A stretch of DNA of 64,000 nt from Liquorilactobacillus oeni DSM 19972 (GCF_001436275.1 NZ_AZEH01000020.1:186001-250000); one strand, 5' to 3'. Numbered from the stretch's first letter, positions 46,987 to 58,456 are shown. The notes: generated by a model from the letters alone, not told the origin. Numbers and translations: made by a program.

Positions 46987-47118
46987 TGGATAGAAAACAA
47001 ACTACAGTCAATTTAAGAATATACAAACATACAAGCCAAAACTGAATTGACCAAATTTATAGAAGCTTCTCAGCCGAATATAATTAAATATGTGAAAAAC
47101 AGGACAAAAGGTAATTAA
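46987..47118 (+). pseudogene. Frameshifted small gene remnant
   Basis: A good ribosome site (AAGGTGG) precedes ATG 46987, but the frame stops after 19 codons (MDRKQTTVNLRIYKHTSQN). One base along, a second frame continues QAKTELTKFIEASQPNIIKY to a stop near 47118. A single-base change near 47025 would join them into a protein of about 45 residues. The origin is not recognised. The rest of 46485-47424 is AT-rich with no convincing gene. Confidence 0.3.
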
Positions 47119-47424
47119 AGATAAAGAGGCAGTGAAATCTGCTATTTTTTAGTATGTCAATAGATTATTCTATTAATACAAAAAATTTTAAATAACCCTA
47201 TCGCTATTACTTACAGGGTTAAAATGGAAACAGGAATACGAAATAAAAAACTTGTTTACTTTGATCATTAAAAGGTAGTCTGTGAATAGACTTACCCAGT
47301 TAATGTTATTGCTGTATTCACTAAAGAGTACGTATAGAGAATCACTGTTTGACAGTCAAAACACAAGTATAAAGCCATGCAAAAAGCAGACGTTCAACTT
47401 ATAATTTTTTACTAGGAGATTTAA

Positions 47425-49068
47425 ATGACTAAAACAAATTTTTTAAAAAATATTTATATATATATTTACGCTTTATTTATTTCGTTTGTATATCTTGTTT
47501 TCTTTTATTTTGATTTAAAATTAAAAAGTGGTCCATTTCTAGGAAACGATAACTACTTTCATATTTCTAGGCTTTATGGGTTAAAAAACGCCTTTTCTCA
47601 TCCAATTAGTTTTGAATCCTTTAACGGAAATGGTTCGGGCGTTAACTATTTCTATCCTTGGTTAACTTATTATCCTGCATTTTTTCTGTCAAAAATATTT
47701 AACAGTATGACGTATGGTGTCATTTCTTTTATATTTTTAATTACAGTTTTAACTTTTATAGTGGCATTTTACTGTGGAAGAAACTTCTTTAAAGATACAA
47801 AATCAGCTTTTATTTTTGGAAACCTTTATCTTTTTTCTGGCTATAGAGCTGTTAATGTTTTTCAGCGTGCAGACATTGGAGAAATTATTTCTATTGCAAT
47901 TTTGCCAGCCGTTTTAGTAAGCTTCTATAATGTTCTTTTTAATAAGAATAAACCATGGATCCCCTTCACCATTGCTTTTTCGCTGATTATTTACTCTCAT
48001 GTTCTTTCTACTGTTTTTACATTTTTTGTACTCATATTAATTTTACTATTGAGCTGGCCATATATAAATAGAAAAAAAGCTACATTTATAGCACTTTTAA
48101 AAAGTGGAAGTTCCACGTTTCTTTTGTCTTCTTTTTTTTGGGCCCCAATGCTTCAACAGTCATACTATGTTAAAACAGTTTCTCCGCAAATCTTAAATCT
48201 AGAATCATCTGCATTAAGTCCAAGTAAATTTTTTATTGATTCATTAAACAACGATGTAGGGAACACAATAATAGGCGTTGTTTTGTTATTCATTTTAATA
48301 ATAGGATTTTTAAATTTCAAAAGTAATCCTAGACTTTATAACAATATTTTGTTGTTAACATTGTTCCTATTATTTTTCTCTAGCAAACTTTTCCCTTGGA
48401 GTATTTTACAAAATACACCGCTAAATATTATTCAATATCCTTGGAGAATTCTACAAGTTGTTTCCGCTTTAACCTGCTTTTATGGGGCATGGTTCTTAAG
48501 AAATATTTCTTACAAAACTTTAAGCAGCTTAATTTTATTAATGGTTTTAATCAACATTTCTAATACAAATAGCATATTGCAACGCACTAGAGTTTTGATT
48601 GGAAATGATAATTTTAACTCTATCGCCAAAAGTGCTACTTTTAAAGATTATTATCCCGTTACAGCATCTAACGATGCAAGTTTTAATTCATTAAATAACA
48701 AAATATTCTTCGTTAATGGAAAACAGAAAAGTATTAAGTATATCGTTAAAAAGAATTCAATAGATATCTCTACGCCAAATTATAAAAAACCGTATTATAT
48801 AGATACTCCATTTTTAAAATATTTAGGTTTACACGTCCAAAATGGCGGTCAACAAATCCCAGTTAGTGTTTCTAAACGGGGTACAATTTCATTCGAAGCC
48901 CCATTAAAAAAATCACATATAATAATCACCAGTTGGTACACTAAACTTGGCATAGCTTCTATGATTTTATCAGCGTCAACTTTTATATTATTGAACCTTA
49001 TTCTTACTTTAAATTTTATCAAAAAAAATATTTTTACTAGCGCAAGAAAAATTAATAAAAAACCTTAA
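47425..49068 (+). CDS. PTPS-related multi-pass membrane protein, probable GT-C glycosyltransferase
   Basis: The 547-residue protein has 11-13 membrane helices and the N-terminal signature of the PTPS-related family (GPFLGNDNYFHISRLYGLKN, GSGVNYFYPWLTYYPAFF). The DNxxH-type loop acidic residues resemble the catalytic aspartate of GT-C transferases. A modest extracellular domain near residues 395-490 precedes the last helix. The gene is very AT-rich and full of Asn, Lys, Ile and Phe compared with neighbours, which suggests recent acquisition. AGGAG precedes the ATG. Substrate unknown; probably cell-surface glycan modification. Confidence 0.8.
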   Translation: MTKTNFLKNIYIYIYALFISFVYLVFFYFDLKLKSGPFLGNDNYFHISRLYGLKNAFSHPISFESFNGNGSGVNYFYPWLTYYPAFFLSKIFNSMTYGVISFIFLITVLTFIVAFYCGRNFFKDTKSAFIFGNLYLFSGYRAVNVFQRADIGEIISIAILPAVLVSFYNVLFNKNKPWIPFTIAFSLIIYSHVLSTVFTFFVLILILLLSWPYINRKKATFIALLKSGSSTFLLSSFFWAPMLQQSYYVKTVSPQILNLESSALSPSKFFIDSLNNDVGNTIIGVVLLFILIIGFLNFKSNPRLYNNILLLTLFLLFFSSKLFPWSILQNTPLNIIQYPWRILQVVSALTCFYGAWFLRNISYKTLSSLILLMVLINISNTNSILQRTRVLIGNDNFNSIAKSATFKDYYPVTASNDASFNSLNNKIFFVNGKQKSIKYIVKKNSIDISTPNYKKPYYIDTPFLKYLGLHVQNGGQQIPVSVSKRGTISFEAPLKKSHIIITSWYTKLGIASMILSASTFILLNLILTLNFIKKNIFTSARKINKKP

Positions 49069-49112
49069 AGTTAGTTTTTGAATTTATGTGAATAGTATAC
49101 ACGGAATGGAAA

Positions 49113-49280
49113 TGTGCCAATAGTTGTTAGGCTTTGAGTGTTAATAACAAATTAAGAACATGATCTAAATTTGACTAAGTAATTCGTGGTTAAGTGGAAA
49201 CAACTAACTATTGCAACACATTATTGGTTTATTAAAACAACAGGGCTGGATCAAAAGTTAACTTTTGATCCAGCCCTGTT
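49113..49280 (+). repeat. Palindrome-terminator element, copy H
   Basis: The body 49113-49219 keeps TGTGCCAATAGTTGTTAG, GAGTGTTAA, ATTCGTGGTTAAG and CTAACTATTGCAACAC. The terminator at 49239-49280 is a perfect 42-bp palindrome with left arm AACAGGGCTGGATCAAAAGT. It separates the convergent PTPS-related and GT14 genes. Confidence 0.85.
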
Positions 49281-49351
49281 TCATAACCAAACTAGAGCAT
49301 GTTTTTATCCTTTTTGCTTAGTACTTAGATAAATAAATCCCTGTTTTTGCT

Positions 49352-50227
49352 CTATTCTGCATACTTTTCATTTAACCTATCAATCAACTTTTCAGAATAC
49401 TTCCAATCAAACTTTCTTCCAAAATGGCAACCGCTTTTAGTGATGCTTTCAAAATTACGCTCATCTAAAACAGCCGGATAGCTTCCATTTTGCTTTTTCC
49501 AATTAATATAACGATGATTGTCTTTAACAATTCTTTCCTTATATTTCGGAGAATTTACTAAAATCGTCTGCATCCAAAATTCATCTGAGAAACACCCCGT
49601 CTGAAACACTTTCAAGAGTTCAGGATGGGCCTCTAAGTAGCCTAAACAGTACTCAACTGCATCTCTAGGCATATCTACCCAATTTGGACCGTTATATATT
49701 TCTAGTTCAATATTATATTTTTTAAACTTATTAATTCTAAGAATTGTTTGAGCTGCTAACAAAAACCTATGGTAAAATTTTCCAAATCCACTTCTGCGAT
49801 TTATACGATCATAGTTAAAATAATATTTCTGCCATAAAATAACAGATTCACCAGATTTTTTTACATCTTTTGACCTATTATATTCCATGTAAATTTTGTC
49901 GTTATTTTCATAAAAATTATATACTTTACTTAGATCTGCCACAGGCCAATCCTGGCCTGAAATAACATGAAGATATTTAACCTTCGAATTTTCTAATGCC
50001 TTCTTCATTAAAGAAATTGCAGCTTGTGCTATACTCCAACTCCCCCAGTGCACTTCAACCTCGGAGATATAATCAATATCATTTTTTTGCAGTTTTTCTT
50101 TATCTTGATCTGTTAAAGACAACCTTGTATCAAAATGTACAAGGACAAGGAACCTCTTTTTTAATAAATTTGATAAGGAAATAACTTGATCGACATTTTT
50201 ATGTGCCAATATTAAGACGGCTTGCAT
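49352..50227 (-). CDS. GT14-family beta-1,6-N-acetylglucosaminyltransferase-like protein
   Basis: The 291-residue protein matches the Core-2/I-branching glycosyltransferase fold: AVLILAHKNVDQVISL at the start, VLVHFDTR, VHWGSWSIAQAAISLMKKAL, YLHVISGQDWPVA and GCFSDEFWMQTILV. Bacterial members add xylose, glucosamine or similar residues to exopolysaccharide or teichoic acid. It has no signal peptide, so it acts in the cytoplasm on a nucleotide-sugar donor. It neighbours ugd, convergent with the PTPS-related gene. Donor and acceptor are unknown. Confidence 0.88.
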   Translation of the reverse strand: MQAVLILAHKNVDQVISLSNLLKKRFLVLVHFDTRLSLTDQDKEKLQKNDIDYISEVEVHWGSWSIAQAAISLMKKALENSKVKYLHVISGQDWPVADLSKVYNFYENNDKIYMEYNRSKDVKKSGESVILWQKYYFNYDRINRRSGFGKFYHRFLLAAQTILRINKFKKYNIELEIYNGPNWVDMPRDAVEYCLGYLEAHPELLKVFQTGCFSDEFWMQTILVNSPKYKERIVKDNHRYINWKKQNGSYPAVLDERNFESITKSGCHFGRKFDWKYSEKLIDRLNEKYAE

Positions 50228-50402
50228 CGCTGATTCACCCTTTTTTAAAAATCTAATTAAAAAGTACTGCTAAAACTATAAAAAGGCCTAGGAATATCCT
50301 AAACCTAAAACGCATTATTTTTTAAATTTATCTTTCATAAACACTTTAAAAGTCGCCCTCTTAACTAAGTTACCTGTTTTACTTCAGTGTACTGAGGATA
50401 GC

Positions 50403-51653
50403 TTAATCTCTTTCAAAAATATCGCGCGTATATACTTTATCATGAACATCATCCAAACACTCATTGTAACGATTTGCAACGATAGCGTTTGAAAGCTTTT
50501 TAAATTCCTCCAAGTTATTAACAACTTTGCTGCCGAAAAAAGTAGCTCCATCTTTTAAGGTGGGCTCGTAAATAATAACCGCAGCACCCTTAGCCTTGAT
50601 ACGTTTCATAACACCTTGAATAGAACTTTGACGGAAATTATCCGAATTGCTTTTCATTGTAAGGCGATAAACACCGACAATTATATGCTTTTCCTTCTTT
50701 TGATCATAAGCGTCTTCACCACTGTAATCATAGTAGCCCGCCTTCTTGAGGACCTGATCCGCAATAAAGTCTTTACGTGTACTGTTAGATTGAACTATAG
50801 CTTCAATAAGACTTTCCGGAACATCTTGATAATTTGCCAATAGTTGTTTGGTATCTTTTGGCAAGCAATATCCGCCATATCCAAAGGAAGGGTTATTGTA
50901 ATGAGATCCGATTCTTGGATCTAAGCAAACTCCGTTAATGATCTGCTTCGTATTTAAATCCTTGACTTCTGCATAAGTATCTAATTCATTAAAATAGGAA
51001 ACCCGTAACGCTAGATAAGTATTGGCAAAAAGCTTAACTGCTTCTGCTTCCGTCAAGCCCATGAACAAGGTATCAATGTTTTCTTTGAGGGCACCTTCTT
51101 GAAGTAAAGCAGCAAATGTATGTGCAGCTTTCACCAAGCGTTCATCTTTCAAATCAGTTCCAACAATAATTCGACTGGGATATAGGTTGTCATACAAAGC
51201 CTTAGATTCACGTAAAAATTCAGGGCTAAAAATAATATTGTCGCTGCCAGTTTTTTCGCGGATACTCTTAGTGTATCCGACTGGGATCGTTGATTTGATA
51301 ACCATGATTGCGTCAGGGTTGTACTTCATAACTAAGCTAATAACAGTCTCAACTGCTGATGTATCGAAATGATGTGTCTTGCTATCATAATTTGTTGGTG
51401 CAGCAATGATTACGAAATCTGCATTGCTATATGCAGCCTCTGCATCAAGAGTAGCCTTTAAATTAAGGTCCTTTTCTGCCAAATATTTTTCAATATAATC
51501 ATCTTGAATCGGTGACTTTCTATTGTTAATCATTTGCACTTTTTCGTTGATGATGTCAACTGCAGTAACAATATGGTGCTGTGAAAGCAACGTTGCAAGT
51601 GACAGCCCCACATATCCCGTTCCAGCGACTGCGATGTGATATTGTTTAGTCAT
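50403..51653 (-). CDS. ugd: UDP-glucose 6-dehydrogenase
   Basis: Oxidises UDP-glucose to UDP-glucuronate with NAD+, supplying acidic sugar for envelope polymers. The 416-residue chain has the NAD fold [52 protein letters not shown] and the active-site [18 protein letters not shown] with the nucleophilic cysteine. AAGAGGTA lies before the ATG at 51653; the open frame runs to 51794, but that extension is unlike the family. It stands next to two GT2 genes (divergent) and a GT14 gene. Confidence 0.93.
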   Translation of the reverse strand: MTKQYHIAVAGTGYVGLSLATLLSQHHIVTAVDIINEKVQMINNRKSPIQDDYIEKYLAEKDLNLKATLDAEAAYSNADFVIIAAPTNYDSKTHHFDTSAVETVISLVMKYNPDAIMVIKSTIPVGYTKSIREKTGSDNIIFSPEFLRESKALYDNLYPSRIIVGTDLKDERLVKAAHTFAALLQEGALKENIDTLFMGLTEAEAVKLFANTYLALRVSYFNELDTYAEVKDLNTKQIINGVCLDPRIGSHYNNPSFGYGGYCLPKDTKQLLANYQDVPESLIEAIVQSNSTRKDFIADQVLKKAGYYDYSGEDAYDQKKEKHIIVGVYRLTMKSNSDNFRQSSIQGVMKRIKAKGAAVIIYEPTLKDGATFFGSKVVNNLEEFKKLSNAIVANRYNECLDDVHDKVYTRDIFERD

Positions 51654-51895
51654 TACAAAATACCTCTTTCTTTGTACAACAAAATAATTGTAGAATTTTA
51701 ACTGATTTTTACCAAAGAAGAGCTTTGGTTTATCATTTATTTTGAGCTTAATAAATAAATACGTAGTTATTATAGCATAGTAGCACAAGAACATTTTACA
51801 TCTTGACCAGTTCAGTATTTTATTATAGTCTAAATAAGATATAATATCTCAAGTGTTTTTCACGATGAATCGTCACAATTTTAGGAGTAAATTGA

Positions 51896-52945
51896 ATGGA
51901 AAATGAACTTGTTAGTCTGATTCTCCCTGTATTTAATATTAAGGAAGAATCTTTAGAAAACTGCATTACTTCTCTTGAAAACCAAACCTATAATAATATC
52001 GAAATTATTTTAGTAGATGACGGTTCAACGAATAATGCTTACGAACTTTGTCAGCATTATGCAGACAAAGATGCCAGAGTCAAAGTAATCAGCCAGAAAA
52101 ATGCTGGGGTTTCTGTAGCTCGTAATAATGGCCTCAAGAAATCACATGGCAGTTACATCGGCTTCATAGATCCTGATGATTGGGTTGCTGAAACATATGT
52201 TGCTGATCTCTTACGAGCATTACAAACTTCGAACGCTGATTTTGTTATTTCTGATTGCATCGTTAGCTACAATCATCACGATAAAAATAACCGTTTTCTT
52301 GATATAGCCGAAAGTGATTTAACTGGCGATAAAAAAAATCTTCTTTTATATCAATTAGTAGGAAAAAAGATCTGTGAATACTACCCACCTGAAATTGCAG
52401 CCGGTGTTCCTTGGGCAAAGTTGTTCAAGAAAAGTTTCATTGAAAAAAATAAACTCACCTTTATTCCTGGAATGAGACGAATGCAAGATAATATTTTTTG
52501 TTTGTATGCTATAGAATGTGCCGCTAAAATTCATTATCTCCCTAAAAAATTATATTACTACAGAAAAGAAGAGGGCTCAGCTTCATTTAAATATTCAGCA
52601 AAAATCGTTGAAAACTTTGAACGGTACTTTGATGAAACGTTTAAGTTCCTAGACACCTTTCATAAGGAAGCAATCATGTATAGTGCTCTTTATATGAAAG
52701 AACTGACAAGCTTTAATTCATTTCTTGGGCAATATTACTTCCATCCCTCAAATTCCAGCAGTTATTCAGATATCCGAAAGCAGCTTAATGTTCTTTTAAA
52801 TACAAAAAGATATCAAGAGGCATTAAGCAAAATAGATTATCATTTGTTGAATAATCAAGAAAAGGTTTTTGTTTTTTGCTTAAAACACAAATTATACTTT
52901 GCTCTGAAAATACTTGTTTATATCAGAAACAAGTCTAAAAATTAA
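51896..52945 (+). CDS. GT2-family glycosyltransferase
   Basis: The 349-residue protein has a GT-A domain: LVSLILPVFNIKEESLENCI, EIILVDDGSTNNAYELC with the nucleotide-binding DD, VSVARNNGLKKSHGSYIGFIDPDDW with the DxD motif, and FKKSFIEKNKLTFIPGMRRMQDNIF. The C terminus is helical and positively charged. It is the first of two GT2 genes in a row (47 bp apart) and is probably co-transcribed with the second. The donor sugar is unknown; UDP-hexose use for capsule or teichoic-acid side chains is likely. Confidence 0.9.
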   Translation: MENELVSLILPVFNIKEESLENCITSLENQTYNNIEIILVDDGSTNNAYELCQHYADKDARVKVISQKNAGVSVARNNGLKKSHGSYIGFIDPDDWVAETYVADLLRALQTSNADFVISDCIVSYNHHDKNNRFLDIAESDLTGDKKNLLLYQLVGKKICEYYPPEIAAGVPWAKLFKKSFIEKNKLTFIPGMRRMQDNIFCLYAIECAAKIHYLPKKLYYYRKEEGSASFKYSAKIVENFERYFDETFKFLDTFHKEAIMYSALYMKELTSFNSFLGQYYFHPSNSSSYSDIRKQLNVLLNTKRYQEALSKIDYHLLNNQEKVFVFCLKHKLYFALKILVYIRNKSKN

Positions 52946-52992
52946 TATTTTTTATTGTTCAGCAAAATTGTTTTAGCAAAGAGGGAAACAAC

Positions 52993-53931
52993 ATGAAAAT
53001 ATCGGTAGTCATAGCAACCTATAATGGTGAAAACTATATAACCAAGCAATTAACTTCTTTGCGGACCCAAAAACGTAAACCAGACGAGGTTTTAATTTAT
53101 GATGATCATTCAACCGACAGTACAGCTGCTGAAGTACGGTCATATATTGCAAAACATGGACTTACTGGCTGGAACGTTATTGTTAACCATACAAACAAGG
53201 GTTGGCGGAGAACCTTTATGGAAGGACTTTGGGCCTCCTCTGGAGAGATTGTCTTTACCTGTGATCAAGATGATATTTGGCGTAGTGACAAACTGCAAAT
53301 TATGGAAAAACTTATGCAGCAAAACAATAATATCAAATTGTTAGCCTCAAATTACCGAAAGTTTCTTTCTGTTCCTGGAGACAATCCCAGAAAAAGTATC
53401 GGTCCTTTAAAAAATACCAAACAGCTTATTAAAATTCCTGTGACAAACAATTACTTGAAAGTTACCTGCCCTGGATGTACCTACTGTATCAGAAGATCCT
53501 TAATCACACTTAGCAAAAAATACTGGCGTCCTGGTTATGCGCATGATGATCTGTTATGGCGCTTATCATTGCTTGGTGATGGTTTGTATGTTTACACAGA
53601 TAACCTGATAAACTGGCGCAAACATCCAGACAGCGCCTATGCTAAGGAAAGCAGCAGCCTTAAAACAATTGCAAAAAAAGCGGACTGGATTATCATGACC
53701 GCACAGTTCAACAATGATATGCTGACATACCTGCAAGAAGATGTAGCTACCAAAAGTGTCCGTAAACTGCATATTTTACATAGAAATAAAAAGTGGCTTT
53801 TTCTTCGTACAAAGTTTTTCAAAAATAGAAACTTTTTTACAGGCTTGCACTTATTAAGTTATATTAATTGCTACCAACGGCTACGGCAATATCTTGGTGA
53901 CTGGTACTTGTTGTTTTTAAAAAGACGTTAG
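52993..53931 (+). CDS. GT2-family glycosyltransferase (rhamnosyltransferase-like)
   Basis: The 312-residue protein opens KISVVIATYNGENYITKQL and has VLIYDDHSTDSTAAEV, GEIVFTCDQDDIW with the DQDD motif common in rhamnosyl- and alpha-galactosyltransferases, and GYAHDDLLWRLSLLGDG. Two hydrophobic, basic segments near the C terminus may bind the membrane. AAAGAGGGA precedes the ATG. It follows the other GT2 gene and precedes an S66 peptidase gene. The exact sugar is unknown. Confidence 0.9.
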   Translation: MKISVVIATYNGENYITKQLTSLRTQKRKPDEVLIYDDHSTDSTAAEVRSYIAKHGLTGWNVIVNHTNKGWRRTFMEGLWASSGEIVFTCDQDDIWRSDKLQIMEKLMQQNNNIKLLASNYRKFLSVPGDNPRKSIGPLKNTKQLIKIPVTNNYLKVTCPGCTYCIRRSLITLSKKYWRPGYAHDDLLWRLSLLGDGLYVYTDNLINWRKHPDSAYAKESSSLKTIAKKADWIIMTAQFNNDMLTYLQEDVATKSVRKLHILHRNKKWLFLRTKFFKNRNFFTGLHLLSYINCYQRLRQYLGDWYLLFLKRR

Positions 53932-53990
53932 CGGTAAATTCTGCTTATCTTTTGAATCCTATTGTTCTTACTATGTGAAGAGGTGTTTTT

Positions 53991-54845
53991 ATGGATAAAA
54001 ATCTAAGTGCCGGTGATACAATCGCTCTGGTTGCAAATTCTGACCCTCTCCTTCTCTCAGAAAAAACGCTTGTGTCAGAGTTGGTAAAGCTCTTAGAAAA
54101 CTGGAAGCTTAAAGTTAAACTTAGTCCTATACTATACTCTTCTGGTCTTGACCTTGCTCCAGTAAAAGCCCGCATTATGAATCAAGCTTTTGCGGACCAA
54201 AATGTTAAAGTTATTTTCGATCTGTCAGGCGGTAATATGGCTAATACTATTTTGCCCTTTCTCAATTTCACCGCACTTCACAAAACACCAAAACTTTTTT
54301 GCGGTTACAGTGATCTGACTTCTGTTTTAAACGCCCTCTATGCTCAAGTACAAGTTCCAGCCTGCCTGTTTCAAATAAAAACACTTGTTCAAGATAATTC
54401 GGGAAAACAAGCCCGGCTTTTCTATGATACTTTTTTTAAAAAAAGTACCGAACTCTATCATTTCGATTATTCATTCATTCGCGGCAATAACGCTGCTGGA
54501 AAAATAATCGGTGGTAATATCCGCTGTTTTTTGAAACTTGCCGGCACGAAATTTTTCCCTGATCTCAGCGGTAAAATTCTTTTTTTAGAAAGTTATAGCG
54601 GTCAACTCCCCTTATTATTCTCACAATTTAGCCAACTTACTCAACTGCCGCATTTTTCTAAGCTAGCGGCAATAATGCTAGGAACTTTTACAAAATATGA
54701 ACAATCCAAGCCATCGTTTCCCCCTGCTGAACTTCTTGCAGCTTCTTTACCTGCCAGCTGTCATTTTCCAATTATTCAAACTGATAAAATCGGACACTCT
54801 AAAACATCCCGCGCACTCCTTTTAGGAAAAAGGTACAGCTTTTAA
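53991..54845 (+). CDS. S66-family peptidase (LD-carboxypeptidase/MccF-like)
   Basis: The 284-residue protein carries the S66 catalytic triad: Ser107 in FCGYSDLT, Glu200 in ILFLESYSG and His269 in DKIGHSKTS. FDLSGGNMANTILPFL and GGNIRCFLKLAGTKF are typical. Family members cleave the L,D-bond of peptidoglycan tetrapeptides during wall recycling, or inactivate microcin-like adenylated peptides. It is shorter than most (300-340 residues). No signal peptide is seen, so it is cytoplasmic. It may be co-transcribed with the GT2 genes. Confidence 0.9.
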   Translation: MDKNLSAGDTIALVANSDPLLLSEKTLVSELVKLLENWKLKVKLSPILYSSGLDLAPVKARIMNQAFADQNVKVIFDLSGGNMANTILPFLNFTALHKTPKLFCGYSDLTSVLNALYAQVQVPACLFQIKTLVQDNSGKQARLFYDTFFKKSTELYHFDYSFIRGNNAAGKIIGGNIRCFLKLAGTKFFPDLSGKILFLESYSGQLPLLFSQFSQLTQLPHFSKLAAIMLGTFTKYEQSKPSFPPAELLAASLPASCHFPIIQTDKIGHSKTSRALLLGKRYSF

Positions 54846-54931
54846 ATAGTGCAAGAAGCAATAGTGCTTAAAATATAAAGGCAAGTTATAGGCAATTTTA
54901 GGTTTTACAAAATTTAATTAATTTAAACTAA

Positions 54932-54960
54932 TTAACAAAGACTTCTATTCGTGATATGAT
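54932..54960 (+). promoter_or_regulatory. Predicted promoter of glpK-glpO
   Basis: TTAACA (54932-54937) and TATGAT (54955-54960) are spaced 17 bp. The cre-like site lies immediately downstream of the expected start point. Confidence 0.6.
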
Positions 54961-54975
54961 TTACTTGTAAACAAA

Positions 54976-54989
54976 TGATACCGTTTACA
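54976..54989 (+). promoter_or_regulatory. Catabolite-responsive element (cre) of glpK-glpO
   Basis: TGATACCGTTTACA matches the cre consensus TGWAANCGNTNWCA at all but one constrained position. It lies just downstream of the predicted transcription start, where CcpA binding would block elongation. Glycerol use is expected to be repressed by glucose. Confidence 0.65.
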
Positions 54990-55029
54990 AAATCATGCAA
55001 ATAGTTCAGTAACTTAAGCAAGGAAGTGA

Positions 55030-56550
<1,521 letters not shown>

Positions 56551-56584
56551 AACAAGCTTAAATTGAAATGAAGGAGGAAATATT

Positions 56585-58420
56585 ATGACTTTTTCTGCAA
56601 CAACACGACAACAAAACATTGAAAGATTACAAAATGAAACTTTGGATTTGTTGATCATCGGTGGCGGTATTACTGGCGCAGGAGTTGCTATTCAAGCAAG
56701 TGCTATGGGCATTAAAACCGGTTTGATCGAAATGCAAGATTTTGCCGAAGGAACTTCTTCGCGTTCTACCAAACTGGTTCATGGCGGTATTCGGTACTTA
56801 AAAACTTTCGACGTAGAGGTGGTATCCGATACCGTTAAAGAACGTGCGGTTGTTCAACATATCGCTCCGCACATCCCTACTCCGGATCCGATGCTGTTGC
56901 CGATTTATGATGAGCCCGGAGCTACTTTCGACATGTTTTCAGTCAAAGTGGCAATGGACCTTTATGATAAGCTGGCTAATGTAACTGATCCGAAATTCAC
57001 GAATTATACTCTCTCTAAAAAAGAAGTCCTCCAGCGTGAACCGCAATTAAGATCTGAAAACCTTAAAGGCGGCGGTGTATATCTGGACTTTCGCAACAAT
57101 GATGCTCGGCTGGTAATTGAAAATATTAAAAAAGCCCACGAAAATGGTGGTGTTTTAGCTAGCCATGTTAAGGCCATTGGTTTAATACATGATGACAATA
57201 ATCAGGTTATCGGTGTCAAAGCAAAGGATATGAAAACTGGAAAAACATTTTCAATCCGTGCACACATCGTAATAAATACTACTGGTCCTTGGTCAGATCA
57301 GATTCGCAAACTTAATGGAGAATCAGAATTCAAACCGCAGATGCGTCCGACTAAGGGTATACATTTAGTTGTAGATGCTAAGAAACTGACAGTTCCGCAG
57401 CCGACTTACTTTGACTCTGGAGACCAAGACGGACGGATGATTTTTGTAGTTCCACGCGAAAATAAAACTTACTTTGGTACTACTGACACTGATTACCATG
57501 GCGATTTTCAACATCCAACTGTCACTCAAGAAGATGTTGACTACCTGTTAGGTATTATCAACAACCGTTTTCCAAGTGCACGCATTACTTTGGACGATGT
57601 TGAATCAAGCTGGGCTGGTTTACGTCCTCTTATTGCCAGCAATGGCAGTTCTGATTATAACGGCGGAAACTCCGGCAAAATTACCGACAAGAGTTTTAAG
57701 AAAGTAATCGACATCGTCGACCAATATGAAAATCAAAAGGTCAGCCGTGAAGATGTTGAAGCGGTGTTGAAAGATGTTGAAAGCTCCCTTTCAGAAGGCA
57801 AACTTAATCCTTCTTCAGTTTCTCGCGGAAGTTCACTAACAATTGCTCCAGACGGTTTGTTAACACTAGCTGGTGGCAAGCTTACCGACTACCGAAAGAT
57901 GGCTGCTGGGGCCTTAGCTCTAATCAACAAATTTCTGCATGATAAATTCGATCAGAATCATATACCTGTTGATTCCAAAAAGCTGCCTGTGTCTGGAGGC
58001 GACATTGATCCTAATAATGTTGAAGCTACAATTGATTTTTATGCTAAACAAGGCACCGATAATGGTCTCAGCAAGAAAGATGCACTGCAGATAGCACATC
58101 TTTACGGTTCAAATGCAGCTCGAGTCTTTAGCTTGATTGGCAAAGTTGAAGCTGCTCCCGGTCTTAACTTAGCAGAATCCATTAGTCTGCGCTATTCTCT
58201 AGATGAAGAAATGACCTTAACACCTGTTGACTACTTGTTACGGCGGACAAACCATATCTTGTTCATGCGTGACACACTAGATGACATTAAGGATGGGGTT
58301 ATTAATGAAATGGCACGCTACTTCAACTGGGATTCAGCCACAAAACAAGCTGAAACAGAGAAATTAGCAAAGACAGTTGCAGAATCCGATTTAACTGCTT
58401 TAAAAAACAATAATAAATAG
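56585..58420 (+). CDS. glpO: Alpha-glycerophosphate oxidase (GlpO type)
   Basis: FAD enzyme that oxidises glycerol-3-phosphate to dihydroxyacetone phosphate. The 611-residue protein has LLIIGGGITGAGVAIQASAMG, FAEGTSSRSTKLVHGGIRYLK, TKGIHLVVDAKK and the ALINKF helix region. It includes the insertion of about 50 residues (roughly 355-405, SDYNGGNSGKITDKSFKKV onward) found in the oxygen-using GlpO of lactic acid bacteria but not in GlpD. So it probably makes hydrogen peroxide. AAGGAGGAAA precedes the ATG, 35 bp after glpK. Element copy I follows. Confidence 0.9.
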   Translation: MTFSATTRQQNIERLQNETLDLLIIGGGITGAGVAIQASAMGIKTGLIEMQDFAEGTSSRSTKLVHGGIRYLKTFDVEVVSDTVKERAVVQHIAPHIPTPDPMLLPIYDEPGATFDMFSVKVAMDLYDKLANVTDPKFTNYTLSKKEVLQREPQLRSENLKGGGVYLDFRNNDARLVIENIKKAHENGGVLASHVKAIGLIHDDNNQVIGVKAKDMKTGKTFSIRAHIVINTTGPWSDQIRKLNGESEFKPQMRPTKGIHLVVDAKKLTVPQPTYFDSGDQDGRMIFVVPRENKTYFGTTDTDYHGDFQHPTVTQEDVDYLLGIINNRFPSARITLDDVESSWAGLRPLIASNGSSDYNGGNSGKITDKSFKKVIDIVDQYENQKVSREDVEAVLKDVESSLSEGKLNPSSVSRGSSLTIAPDGLLTLAGGKLTDYRKMAAGALALINKFLHDKFDQNHIPVDSKKLPVSGGDIDPNNVEATIDFYAKQGTDNGLSKKDALQIAHLYGSNAARVFSLIGKVEAAPGLNLAESISLRYSLDEEMTLTPVDYLLRRTNHILFMRDTLDDIKDGVINEMARYFNWDSATKQAETEKLAKTVAESDLTALKNNNK

Positions 58421-58456
58421 TTTTAACAGACTTATTACTAGTTAGACTGTAAGAAA

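Noticed and set aside
47440-47470. TA-repeat run near the start of the PTPS-related gene as a phase-variable tract
   Set aside because: The TATATATATAT run is short and in frame (IYIYIY). There is no second start or frame that would make length changes informative.
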